DNA of 64,000 nucleotides from Carpediemonas membranifera. Taxonomy: Eukaryota > Fornicata. Shown in pieces: positions 1 to 9,761 of the stretch (position 1 is the first letter of the stretch; every line of letters starts with the position of its first letter). A program made the translations under genes and the position numbers. The stretch lies in NCBI GenBank assembly GCA_019828565.1, contig JAHDYR010000002.1:310001-374000 (forward strand), read 5' to 3'. Under the pieces are notes generated by a model. The model was not told where the DNA came from. It was given only the letters and a program-made list of their open reading frames with translations, and searched no databases.

Positions 1-463
1 CGATCATTCTCGACGTTGTGGTCTCGCTGTGGCCAGAAACAACCCAGAATGTCTCGAAATTGGCGAATTCTGCAGCCAACTGTTGCAGTATGGAGCCGAG
101 GTGGGTCGTCGAGACGAAACTGACGGCAACCGTGGTGAGCCACTCGTCGCTGACGAGATCGAGGATGGCCTTCATGCGCTTGTGGTACCCCTCGGAGCCA
201 GCAAGCCCGGTGACAGTGAAGACCGGGTTCGCACAAGTAGGTGCTTCGAAGCCATGGACTGGCTCGAGCAGGATAACGATGCGGCGGTTCACAAGCTTGC
301 TCAGGGTGAAGGGGCAGTCATGCGTGTACCTGATTCCGTCATATTCCTTCAGCCCTTGGTTGCGAAGGTCAGAACGCGGCCTAGTGATTCCACAGACGCA
401 TTCATACGTGAGAGGATGGTCGCTGATGCGTCTGGTACCGAATTTGCCAAATTTCCTCTCCAT
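1..463 (-). CDS. Unknown protein, 5' part, runs off left edge
   Basis: An open frame on the minus strand starts with ATG at 463 and stays open to the window edge, giving about 154 residues. The composition looks coding: a Cys pair near residue 23, then a mixed helix/strand pattern containing RRIVILLEPVHGFEAP and VFTVTGLAGSEGYHKRM. I do not recognise the family. Overlapping plus-strand frames are less protein-like and I treat them as shadows. The start codon sits directly beside a palindrome (468-502), and a SET gene lies divergently on the other side of it, so the two may share a promoter region. The C-terminus is outside the window. Confidence 0.55.
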   Translation of the reverse strand, partial: MERKFGKFGTRRISDHPLTYECVCGITRPRSDLRNQGLKEYDGIRYTHDCPFTLSKLVNRRIVILLEPVHGFEAPTCANPVFTVTGLAGSEGYHKRMKAILDLVSDEWLTTVAVSFVSTTHLGSILQQLAAEFANFETFWVVSGHSETTTSRMI

Positions 464-467
464 TTGG

Positions 468-502
468 CAACTACCACTTTTTTTTTCCAACACTGGTAGT
501 TG
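468..502. repeat. Palindromic CAACTACCA / TGGTAGTTG repeat, copy 1
   Basis: CAACTACCA is followed by a T-tract, then TGGTAGTTGG, so the site can fold on itself. A similar sequence in inverse orientation lies at 6099-6133. The pair encloses the SET, OTU-like, basic and GNAT-like genes. It may be an element end or a shared promoter or binding site; I cannot tell which. Confidence 0.5.
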
Positions 503-649
503 GCCGAACCAGCTATAGGGAAGGATATGGACCACAATAAGCAAGCATTCTGGTGTTACAGATAAGATATTGTATGTGTGTCCTTTACGGTGTGAGACGG
601 CCCCATCAATCCCGAGAAATACCGCGTGTCCGTTTGCAAAAAAAATCAG

Positions 650-1459
650 ATGGCGAGAAGAAAGGCGCTCCCACCAAAGCCGCAGCCTGGGGGTATCAGA
701 ATACCCATTACGTCCACTGCGGGCAAGACGCCGCCGTCTGCGCCTTCAAATGATTCTCAGGAGGATTCCTCAAGCGAAGATTCCATCATTGAATCCGTTG
801 TGCATACTCAGGCACTGCATCCGGATCTGGTCGCCGCGATCTACCCAAACACTCCCGAGGAGTCGATCAGGGAGCTTAAGGAGGCCGAGAAGGACCTTCC
901 TCCCCTCGAACCCCCGAGTTGGTTATCCACCCGGCTGACCCACCCCTCCATTGCCGTTGAGGTGCAGCCTTGTCTGGCTCCCCGACCACACGGACGTGGG
1001 TAGAGGCCTCATTGCAACTGCCGCAATTGAGCCCGGAAAGCTCCTCGGCATTTACGCCGGTAGGATTGTGTCCGACGAGGACTACCACGCGAATAACAGC
1101 AACATGGTGTTTGTTCATTGTTCATTATGCCTTTACACAGCATTTCATTCGACGCTAGCAACCTTCACGTCGACGCCGGCGAAGGTGAAGGCATTGGTGT
1201 ACACCTCATCAACCACAGTGAGAGTGACACCAACTGCCAGTTCACCAACCGTTTGCTCAAGGACCTTCCAGTCCTTGCGGTTGAGTCGACGAACGTCATT
1301 CAGGCCGAAGAGTTTCTTCGTATCAGTTACGGCGAGATCTTCTTTGATGCGGGTGAGGTCTTAACCATTGCTAGGTTCCCGAGTCTGCCCATTTCTCATC
1401 CAAACTATCTCACAAGGTTCCTGGAGCAGTATCCGGCACTCAAGAAGCGGAAGAAATGA
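650..1459 (+). CDS. SET-domain protein (frameshifted, one intron)
   Basis: The N-terminus is Pro/Ser-rich and acidic (about 95 residues). A SET-domain core follows: HTDVGRGLIATAAIEPGKLL with IYAGRIV, then GIGVHLINHSE, which matches the NHS core motif, and EEFLRISYGEIFF, which matches the ELxxxYG strand. SET domains methylate lysines, usually on histones. The frame needs two corrections: one extra C near 968-969, and removal of a 32-nt intron at 1109-1140. With both, the SET domain reads continuously to TGA at 1457. ATG 650 is the first good start; the frame is also open upstream. The neighbour on the right is tail-to-tail. The usual C-terminal Cys-rich post-SET motif is absent. Confidence 0.72.
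1109..1140 (+). other. Spliceosomal intron, 32 nt, in the SET gene
   Basis: It starts GTTTGT and ends CTTTACACAG. Removing it joins SNMV to ISFDAS in frame and restores the middle of the SET domain. The same 3' motif occurs in introns at 3561-3597, 5855-5889 and 20568-20597. Confidence 0.65.
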
Positions 1460-1485
1460 ATTAAAATGTCAAAACATCTCTTTTT

Positions 1486-3664
1486 TTACTCGGGAACTCC
1501 ACGCTTAACGTCCTCGGCATCAACAACTCTCTTTTCGCGATCCTTATCGACTGCCTTGCGCTTGATATAAGTCGTATGAGCCTTTCTCTTACCACCCTTT
1601 GAACGTTTGCGGACAAATAGCGTCGCATGCTCATCCTTGACGACCACAATAGCTTGCGCCGCAGCCACATCTTCATCAGATCCACGCCGGACCATGCCGG
1701 ACTCATAAACTTCCGTCAAATGCATCCGCACAATATACTTGTCATGGTACGTCAACATCTTGACCCAGATAACGACTACAGTCTTGCTTTTCAGAGCTGA
1801 CCAGGCCATGACACCAAAGTTGCTGTACCAATCAGTGGCATCGTCGAACATCAGGGTGGGCACGAACACGTTAGACGTCTCAAGCCTCAGCCTCTCGCCA
1901 GCATCGGAGAATCCCCAGGCGCGCACCTCCTCCCTCACTGCTGCCACTTCCTCTGCCGCAAACTTCTTGTCGAACTCGCCATTCTCAACCTTCTGCAGGC
2001 AGTAGCCGATGCACAATCCATCCGGGTTGACTGCAATCTTCCGCCAACTCTTACGATCTTTGAGAACTCGCTCGCCTACCTTGTCGTACTCCACGTCGAT
2101 GTACTTCTGCCTATCAACGTCGCTCCGTAAGTATATCTGCATAGGGGGAACATTGGCAGGCGTCGGAGAGTGCTGTTTGATGATAGCCTTCATCTCTGGC
2201 GACAGACCGAGGTCGAGGGGTGGGACCGTTATGAACTTCTGGCCCCCGTACCTCATCATGGTGCTATTGATCCGAGTCCATAAGGCTCCAGTCACATTGT
2301 TCCTCTGGAACAGTACCATCAAGGCAGCGAGAGGAACGTAGCGGTCAAGCTCCACTGTTGCCTCCTCGGCGCGCCTGACAAGCTCAGCCCAGTTGTCCTC
2401 GAGTTCATCGGCGAGCGCTTCAAGCCCAGCCTCACTCGCCCGTGCCAACTCTGCTTGAGTAAACTGATGGATCGCCTGATCCTCGGCCTTCTGCTGACCT
2501 AACTCAGCTTCAAGTCTCTTCTGGGACTCCTCAGACTCTCTGTTAGCCTGTTCAAGCGCCTCCCTCGCCTCCCTCTCCTCAGCAAGCCGTTTTTATCAAG
2601 GGCTCGTACTGCTCCAACAAGCGCACAGACTCAGGGACATCATCAAGGCCTGCAATGGTGTCGTCTAGCTGCTGAAGGAGAGAACCAACGGTGTCTGTGT
2701 CGTCCACATCGGACTCTACGTCGATGTCTTGATCAGTCTGGGGCAAAGGAACGCCGTCACCCCTGCATGGCGGCCGGTTCAGAGTGGTCATCAGACTCGG
2801 ACTCGTCAGTGTCGGAAAATTCATCGTGTGTCGTGGACTCTGCGTCGACAACCGGAAGCGGCTGAGGGGCAGCAACGACGGAAGAAGGCTTGGTGGCTGC
2901 TGCTGAGCGATCCTGGGCCCGGACTAACTCCTCTTGGACCTTCATCAGAGCAGCAGTCGATGAGGCGAGCTCCTTCTCAAGACGAGCGATCTTCCTCTTC
3001 AGAGGAGCTGACGGATCGAGCGAACCGATCTTAGCCAACTCCTCGGCCAGCTTCTCTGAGCCAGCGAAGGACAGCTTCTTGCTGAGCTGGGCGTGGGCGA
3101 TAAACTGGCCAAATTGGCCTGCCGGAACACGAGAATCGAGTTTCTTCGAGTCCTTGTGGCGCAACACAAGGTGGAATGCGCGGTAAATCTCAACCTGCTT
3201 CTCAACAGGGGAGCGAGTCGACGCCGACTAGAGCCTTATGAACAGATTTGGCGGTGAAGTGGTCACAAAACTTCCGTCGGAATGCCTCAATTGTGTCGGG
3301 AGAGTCAAAGTCGACCTCGCAGAGGTAGTTGCGGTTAGTTGCGTCACATATCGCGCGTAGTTTGGCAACTCCATAGTCGTGAACGTGCTGGCTTAAAGTG
3401 CGCTTCAACGGGAACCCGAAAACAACGTTGATCGTACGAATGCTGATCATACGGACGCAAACGAAGAACAGAGGGTCATCAGAGACGATGCCGTGATCTT
3501 GCAGCCAGGTTATACGGCTCTTTGTGGACGAAAGGGCGTCGTATGCACGGAATGAATCATCTGTGTAAATAGGACCGTGAAAATGAAAGTGACATACCAG
3601 AATCGTCAGGAGCAAGCATTGTCTCCTTCAGTTTGCCGAGATAGATGATGTCTTCGTTAACCAT
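1486..3664 (-). CDS. OTU-like cysteine protease protein with coiled coil (three frameshifts, one intron)
   Basis: The gene starts at ATG 3664; exon 1 encodes 22 residues before a 37-nt intron. It then runs to TAA at 1486, but three single extra bases, each in a homopolymer (GGGG 3208-3211, CCCC 2760-2763, TTTTT 2590-2594 on the plus strand), break it into pieces. Reading through them gives about 710 residues: an N-terminal unknown domain, a charged region, an acidic stretch, a long coiled coil (EEREAREALEQ and following), and a C-terminal domain. The C-terminal domain has DGLCIGYCL (OTU-type Asp-Cys nucleophile) near residue 540 and DEHATLFV (candidate catalytic His) near 665. OTU proteases remove ubiquitin. 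The same Asp-Gly-x-Cys ... His-Ala-Thr layout recurs in two other genes here. Activity is inferred; the breaks may be sequencing errors. Confidence 0.68.
3561..3597 (-). other. Spliceosomal intron, 37 nt, in the OTU-like gene
   Basis: On the minus strand it starts GTATGTCAC and ends CTATTTACACAG. Removal joins APDDS to DSFRAYDAL in frame. Confidence 0.75.
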
Positions 3665-3665
3665 T

Positions 3666-3931
3666 GTCAATTTGGTCCTCAGAAGACTTTCTCGAAAAAT
3701 GAAATACGTTTTATCTCAATAAATATTGCCAGCTGTCATGTAAATACCTCCGATCAGCCATAAAGACCCAAGAGCTACCCCTTGGCCGATTTTCAGCTCA
3801 TTCTGCACCTGCGCTGTTTTGGCCGTTTTTCGATGGGCATCTCCTCGCTCCATTTTTCGATTTTTGTCAATTTGGTCCTCAGAGGACACAGATTAAATTT
3901 TTCAGTGTCCTCTGAGGACAACATTGACAGG
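3666..3931. repeat. Possible short inverted-repeat element (MITE-like)
   Basis: The left edge reads TTGTCAATTTGGTCCTCAG. The right edge, read inward on the minus strand, is CTGTCAATGTTGTCCTCAG. A further copy of the left motif, in the same orientation, lies at 3866. Each contains the palindrome GTCCTCAGAGGAC or a variant. The outer CTGTCAAT matches the end of the 11.8-kb element. There is no coding sequence. It abuts the start codon of the OTU-like gene, so a promoter role is an alternative. Confidence 0.45.
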
Positions 3932-3969
3932 ATTTGTAGCTTATCCATGGCCAGAAACTGAAATCGCTG

Positions 3970-4021
3970 AAAAGCTCAGAGACGTCGTTATATCATCTAT
4001 AACGGCATCTCTGAGCTTTTG
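3970..4021. repeat. Hairpin in intergenic region
   Basis: AAAAGCTCAGAGA near 3971 pairs with TCTCTGAGCTTTT ending near 4021, with CGTTATA/TATAACG close to the loop. The stem is about 20 bp. No function assigned. The rest of 3932-4346 shows no gene I can support. Confidence 0.5.
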
Positions 4022-4346
4022 GGCGCACGGTTTCATCCCTGACGTGGAGATCGATGGTGGTGAAAATGAAGAATTGACTAGGAGAGCTCTACGCTTGCAT
4101 GCAGCCTTCTATTAGGTTGTTGATGTTGGTTATATGCTTCTTTTTCGTTCTCGATGCGTGTGGATGAGTATTCTGTTGCAAGATTCATTTTGATGGACTG
4201 ATGTTGGTTATAGAGGATAAAGGCACCAGAATGGATCATATGCATGCTATAAACCCGTTCTGTGCCGTTGGAATACCATAGCTGCGCAGCAATGTCGAGA
4301 GTCACAGTTCATTTCACATTTTCACACGCATTTTAAGGAAACAACG

Positions 4347-5109
4347 ATGGCAAGAAGTAAACAAGGCAATATACAGGCCACTGAAGCTCAAAAGGAGAGG
4401 AGAATGGCTCTTGGCAAGAAAGCGCAGCAAAAGAGCCAGAGCAAGTCCAACAAGTCCACGAAAACAGCCCGAAAAAGCTCACAAGACGCCCATCGAGATC
4501 GTTCAGACCTTTATCAGCAATTTCCTCCTTAATAATGACGATATTACCCGCGCAAACGGATGGGTTGTCGACTTCAGCCAGAAGTTTGCCGCCGAGGTCC
4601 CTAAGATGAAAGTAGCCTCCTTGAAGAAGGACAAGCTCTACGGCAATCTCCAGTCGGTCGAAGAGATCAGCCGCAAGTGGCAGGGAGGCGGTGATGAGGA
4701 CAAGCGTCACCGCTTCAAGGCTCTCCTCAGTCTTGACGCCCAGACAGATGAGCTGGACACGGACGACCCACTCATCGCGACTGTCCGCGAGATGGATGAT
4801 GCCTTTCACCGCATTCCCATCGCCTACCGGGCTAAGGTCCATGCCTTCGCTGCTTCATCGTGCGGTGTGACGGTCGATGACGTCAAGCTCGTCCTGAGCA
4901 AGCCTTGCCGTGACCGCGACGCGGATCTCATCTTCGCCAGACCCACCAGAGTTCTGAAGAAGGAGGCTAAGACACTCAGTCAGCTCACTTCTGTCATTGC
5001 GAAGCGGAATGCGGAACGTGCTGAGGCTGAATCGCGTGATGTGCTGCGTCGCAAGGTATACCAAGCCATCATGAATTACTACTTAGAGTGTTCGGCACAG
5101 GAGCTATAA
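4347..5109 (+). CDS. Unknown basic N-terminal protein (one frameshift)
   Basis: It starts at ATG 4347 with a Lys/Arg/Gln-rich tail of about 45 residues, of a kind that could bind nucleic acid or act in nuclear import. After one extra A in AAAAA 4472-4476, the frame continues with TPIEIVQTFISNFLLNN and a mostly helical domain to TAA 5107. Length after correction is about 253 residues. I recognise no family. It is tail-to-tail with the GNAT-like gene, 24 bases apart. The upstream region contains short T/C-rich TTTCACA words, also seen near other gene starts in this block. Confidence 0.55.
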
Positions 5110-5133
5110 ATTCTTGTTTTATTTTCATTTCAT

Positions 5134-6059
5134 TTACACTTCTTCGTCATCCTCAACGGAAATATTCCATTCACTGTCCCAGAAGTTGGCTTTCTTCTCC
5201 TTACGCATCTCGGTCCTCGTTTCCTTGATCTCTTTGACCAGCGTGAAAGAACGAAGGTTGTAATGGCGGATAATCATCAACTTCTGCCTGATTCGGGTGA
5301 CGTTAGGCCGTTTTGCCGCACGTTCACGGCGCACGGACACACGGGTGCGTTCCACGAACGAGTCAACACTCCTCTTGTCGGAAGCAGGCATCCCATGAGC
5401 GTGCTGATCAAGTCTATTACCATGGTTGGTCACGCGGATCAACGTAGAGCCTTGCATTATCATCCCACAGCACTCTGTCAGGCTCTTGCCGAGGTTGGTC
5501 CACTTGTTGGGACCCATCGTGCCCTCCATCGTGACAATGGCAAGTGGGTTGCCCCCCGTGTCCACCAGCTGCTCGACCTGCGACGGGTCCGATGACTCCT
5601 TGAGGCCAAAGGACGCATACATGTCCTGGAGTCGCTTGTCGCACTGCAGTCGGACGAGTTCTTCGGCAGATGCTATGCTAAGAAGCACCCTCGCGAACCC
5701 AAGACCTCTGCAGGAGACGGCTGTCCGTAAGCCGATGACAAACCGCTCCTGGTGCAGTTGTCCGCTCAGGGTCTGCCCCTCCCTGTACGACTCGCGGAAG
5801 AGAAGGCATGCAGCCTTGATGTTGTCCATCTCAACCCCACGAATTGCGATGAGACTGTGTTAACAAGAAGTGTAGTGGGTCTGACATACATGACGAATGA
5901 GTAGTTCAGACAGTCGAGGTTCGAAGTCGCCAGATCTCTGTTGAAGAAGGCCCTGACAGACGGCAAGAGCTCAGACTTGTCTGAAAGCTTGACATATTGA
6001 ATATAGGCCTTGTGTTGCGATAAATTCATCGTCAGCCATGTCGGAAGTGGCGTTTCCAT
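5134..6059 (-). CDS. GNAT-like N-acetyltransferase (one intron)
   Basis: Exon 1 is 6059-5890 and exon 2 is 5854-5134; a 35-nt intron lies between and the spliced frame gives 296 residues. Around residues 90-145 the sequence RGLGFARVLLSIASAEELV ... RLQDMYASFGLKES resembles the acetyl-CoA loop (R/QxxGxG/A) and the closing 'FYxxxGFxES' of GNAT acetyltransferases. The rest has no motif I know; the C-terminus is basic, then acidic. The substrate is unknown. The assignment rests on a short motif and is tentative. Its ATG lies at the edge of the inverted repeat at 6057-6099. The gene is intact apart from the intron. Confidence 0.5.
5855..5889 (-). other. Spliceosomal intron, 35 nt, in the GNAT-like gene
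   Basis: It starts GTATGTCAGACC and ends CTTGTTAACACAG. Removing it fuses the two reading frames in phase (…SFV-ILIAIRGVEMD…). Confidence 0.75.
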
Positions 6060-6133
6060 TGTTTTTCACCAAACAAGTGACGTAATGTGAAAATTGTGAA
6101 ACTACCAATGTTGAAAAAAAAATTGGTAGTTGG
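6057..6133. repeat. Palindrome-rich spacer: TTTCACC/GTGAAA and CAACTACCA repeats
   Basis: The segment begins CATTGTTTTTCACC and carries GTGAAAATTGTGAAAC. In inverse orientation the same words occur at 8885-8932 (ending GGTGAAACAATG). The second half (6099-6133) is the inverted partner of the repeat at 468-502. The TTTCACC pair brackets the GCNEQ gene 6183-8721 and could be its terminal repeats. The flanks share only TTC, so I see no convincing target duplication. Confidence 0.45.
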
Positions 6134-6182
6134 GGGAAACACACCAAATGGGATGTACTGACCAATAAAACTCCTTTACTCA

Positions 6183-8721
6183 CTACTCAGCGCGTGCATG
6201 ACCGCAAATGCAGCAAACAAGCTCCTCACCCATGTCTGCCAACTCGCAAACCATCACCCCAGACTCTTCGTCCCATGCCAAAGCCGTATAATCGTTGACG
6301 TACTGCCACATCTCGTCAACGAGCTCCTGGAAGAGGCGCACCACCGCCGCCGTGGCATGGAATTGGTGCCTTGCCTCCATGTGGCTGCGAATGGCGAACC
6401 ATGAGCGAGCTTGTCTGCAGCATTGGTGGACTCGGACACGACGAAGCCTGTTCAGCGGGGGGACTGAGTAGTCCTGGCGACCGAACGAGCGAATACCCGT
6501 TAAGAACGTGCAGATGAGGGTGGTCTGCTCGGTCAAACACAGCTTCTCGATCATGGCCGACCTGTGCAACTCGGCTCGGACCTCCTGGTTCTTGATGAAC
6601 TCTCTCTCAAAGAACTCCTCGAGGAGGTAAAAAAGAGGAATTCGGAGATGATCGTGAAGAAGAGGCTGGGCAGTGAGCCTGCTGTTGACATAGAGTGTCT
6701 GGGCACATGGCTTCTCCGCCTTGTCTGCTTGCCCAGGAGGGAGCAACGCCAGCTTTGTCTGGTGTGCCTGCAGACTGAGCATGACGTGGAACAGGTGGCA
6801 CATGGACGCGGCCAAGAAGTGGAATGCGACTTTGCTGTCGGTGACAGGCTCGGTTGAGTAGTAAAGAGCCTGGAGATAGCCAATGAGTCGCACAATATCT
6901 TGGACGGACTCAGGAAGAGCCTCGTAATCCTCGTTCGTGGTGTTCGCCATGCGAACTCTGGCAGCAGACTGCTCGTTGCACCCGACAGTGCGGTCAATAC
7001 TGCGGTTGGATGACATGCGCTGGAGCTTGCGCTTGTCTACGGCAGTTGCGTTCCGATCAGCGGGGAAGCTGGCGCATAGCCGTGCCACTTGCTCGAGCAG
7101 GCGGTGCGAGTTGTGCATGATCGGAGGACAAAAGACAACTCGCTCCGTGTGGATGACTCGGGGCTCTGGCCGGTTCTCGAAGATGGCCCTCTTGTCGGAG
7201 AAGTTGCCATACTCCTCTTTCGGGTCCTGCACACGGTCGGGGTCGGCCTGCACGGCGTGGAACGCTGCCTTCTGCTCGAGCAAATCATGCAAGGTGACCC
7301 GAGAGTGCGCCGGAATGGGGTGCAGCGCCTTGTGGTCTCGACGGATGCTGTTGAAGGGCTGGGGATAGTGCCCTCCATTACCCTCGATGCCGGATGACAG
7401 CTTCCTGATGGCCGCGTGATCGCCCATGACGATGACTTGGTCGAAGGTGGTGACCTGGTCAGTTCCTCTGATCGGTATGAGGGCTTGATAGATCCGCTCG
7501 ACTTCTTCCTCAACGAGTTGAAGGTTTTCCCTCCTCCGTCAGCTCCTTCTCACCGGCAAGACACTCAACGAGTCGGAAGGGGGGAGTGATGCGGTTAGGG
7601 AACGTGAAGCCTGACGGGTCGTAGATGCGGATCTTGAACGTTGCGGTATGTCCCTTCCATGCGTCGAGCCACAGGAGTAGTTTTAGTGGTTGGAACTCGA
7701 CATGGCCTGGGTCCTGAAGGGCACGAGAGCAACGCTCGAAGTTCGTCTGGTCAGACTCGAGCCACTCCGGGTGAAGCACTGCCTGCTGCAGATAGTACAC
7801 GCCATCGAACCACACCGTTTCCACCTTGTCCCAGGTCGAGCTGTTCAGTCGCTTGCCCAGATGGGCGATACCTACACTGCCTTTGAGGGACTGGTAGTGC
7901 TGGACAGCGTCGGATTCGCTGTCATAGTGGAGGGTGAGCGTCGGTCGCTCCCAAGTGTGGTCGGCGACGAGGTCGTGGTCGAAAAACGGAGTCGGCTCGG
8001 CTCCGTCGGCTACAGTCAAACGGTTCGTGAGCTCAAGTCGCGACTGCGTGCCGGACATGGTACGCCGCCATGTTGTATTGCCTGAGACCGACCTGCACGG
8101 CACGAGATGCTTGACGAAGGCGCGCTCCTCCTCAGTGAGGGCCTCTGAGACACCAGATATTCTGGTCATGTCAATGCCAAGGTCCTTAATGAGCACCTCC
8201 GCGGTCTTGTTCTTCGAGATCGGCTTTCCAAGCCGGCGGGAGATGTTGTTGATGAGCTTAAAGAGCTCTTGGGTCGAGTTGAAGCCATTGCGGACGTACA
8301 TCAGGATCGATGTGAGCTCCATGATTTCAGAAAAGTTGGCGGAGCGCTCCTCTGAGTCGTTGTAGTCCTGCACAGCACGCTCCTGGATGGCGTGGGTGCG
8401 GTAATCGTCCCGTACGAAGACAGGGTGAGGAGGGTGTTGATTTCCGTGTGCGGTTGCGGCACGTTGGAAGGGACGGGAGTCTGCTGGAGGGCGGAAGAAC
8501 CTTGCGTCGTGAATGCGCTGGGAGATCAGGTCCGCCTCCTCCATCTCGCGGACGAGCTGGCAGAATTGCTCGCGCTGAGGTCTTGTTCTGGCGGAGTTGA
8601 GGCCAATTCCGACCATGGCGAAGTAGGTACAGCCAAGAAGGTAATTCATGCGCTCAACTGAGCGTGGCTGGTCATCATATATTGTACCGATGTGGCTCTC
8701 GAACACAATATGAGCAACCAT
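6183..8721 (-). CDS. GCNEQ-family protein, candidate transposase, copy 1 (one frameshift)
   Basis: The gene starts at ATG 8721 and ends at 6183. One extra base near CCC 7529-7531 splits it; reading through gives about 845 residues, the same length as the intact relative at 50276-52843. Shared blocks in order: LLWLDAWKGHTATFKIR near residue 350, ITPPFRL, VMGDHAAIRKL near 432, CPPIMHNSHRLLEQ, DRTVGCNEQSAARVRMAN near 585, IGYLQALYYSTEPVTD, and LLEEFFEREFIKNQE near 700. The spacing of the Asp in WLDAWK, the Asp in GDH and the Glu in EEFFERE could be a DDE-type catalytic triad; this is inference. No named family is recognised. It is tail-to-tail with nothing, and head to an 8722-9386 spacer. Confidence 0.6.
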
Positions 8722-8884
8722 GATTTCTGTAGAGTTTAAAAAAACAAGATTTTTGTACAAAAACTAGGCAGGTACATGCGCAACGGTCTGTGAGATAAAT
8801 CAGACAATTTGGCTGTTGCTATAGCTCTATAAGAGCAGCTACAACTGCGCTGCCGGGGTTCCTTCTTCTTCTCTGGCCGTTTCA

Positions 8885-8932
8885 ACACTATTTCACAATT
8901 TCACCAGTTTCACACAATTGGTGAAACAATGT
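8885..8932. repeat. TTTCACC palindromic repeat
   Basis: Several TTTCACMA words appear in both orientations, ending GGTGAAACAATG. It is the inverse match to 6057-6099 and lies about 165 bases upstream of the GCNEQ copy 1 start. Confidence 0.45.
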
Positions 8933-9761
8933 TCAGAACTCCTTCAGTTTATGGACGTTGGCTCCGAAACTAAAGCAGTGTGTGTATGAGAGTGCCTGAT
9001 TAAGATTCATCTGATTTTCATCTGCATTACTTGCGAATTTGCTGTTGTGCTCCTTGTGCACAAAAAAAAGCAAATCTGGATTTGATCTCGAATATTGCCA
9101 TGATGAAGGCGACACAAAATGCTCATTTGCCAACCAGTGCAGCTAGAAGAAAATGGTAAAAAGTTATGGATACTGCATGGGATGAGGCCCCCGTTGATGT
9201 GTTAAACGGCCATGATCGACCGCTCAACGTCAGCGCCTCTTTGGGCACCTTCTGCGGCGGTGGATCATGCCAATTGCCGATCTCAGCTCTATGGAGCTAA
9301 GTGCACTTGAGCTCTGAGCCAAGTCTTCTGATTCCATCTTATCGCCGATAAAAAAAATGCAAATTTTGAGATACAGAAGATTGAATCTGTCCCCCAGAAA
9401 ACCGAACATACTCCGATGATGTATACTGACTATATACCACCGTAGTATGGCCTGCTTTCTGGGGGACAGCTTCATTCTTTTGATTGGTTGATTCAGTCAT
9501 TAGTTCCCGGCGACTGAGAAGGAGTTGACGCATAAAAACAACAGAGGATACTCTTTAGAACACACAGACTTTGCTGACAAGGCCACTTGGTCGTACGACC
9601 ACTTTTGCCTTCGACCTTAAAATGCGAGAGGCAATTTGCTCGACCACCAATCTCGCACATGTTACATCAAGCATGGATATGTCATTAATGCACTCGCATC
9701 TATCATTTCAGCTGCTTCTTAGGACTTCGAACGCCCTGAAGCACGAATAAGGAATTTGCGT
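8933..9761. other. Gene-free stretch
   Basis: No coding region is supported. The stretch holds one hairpin element (9387-9469) and a short palindrome, GGTCGTACGACC, near 9590. Confidence 0.5.
9387..9469. mobile_element. Tiny hairpin element (83 bp) with CTG...CAG ends
   Basis: The left arm CTGTCCCCCAGAAA matches the right arm TTTCTGGGGGACAG exactly, with 55 bases between. It resembles the 81-bp hairpin at 13377-13457, which begins CTGTCCCC. No obvious target duplication. Confidence 0.55.

Noticed and set aside
18-518. Plus-strand ORFs at the left end
   Set aside because: They overlap a minus-strand frame (463 to the edge) with more protein-like sequence; the plus frames look like shadows.
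3924-4115. 63-residue plus-strand ORF
   Set aside because: No ATG start; the only nearby ATG is in another frame and stops after four codons; overlaps a hairpin.
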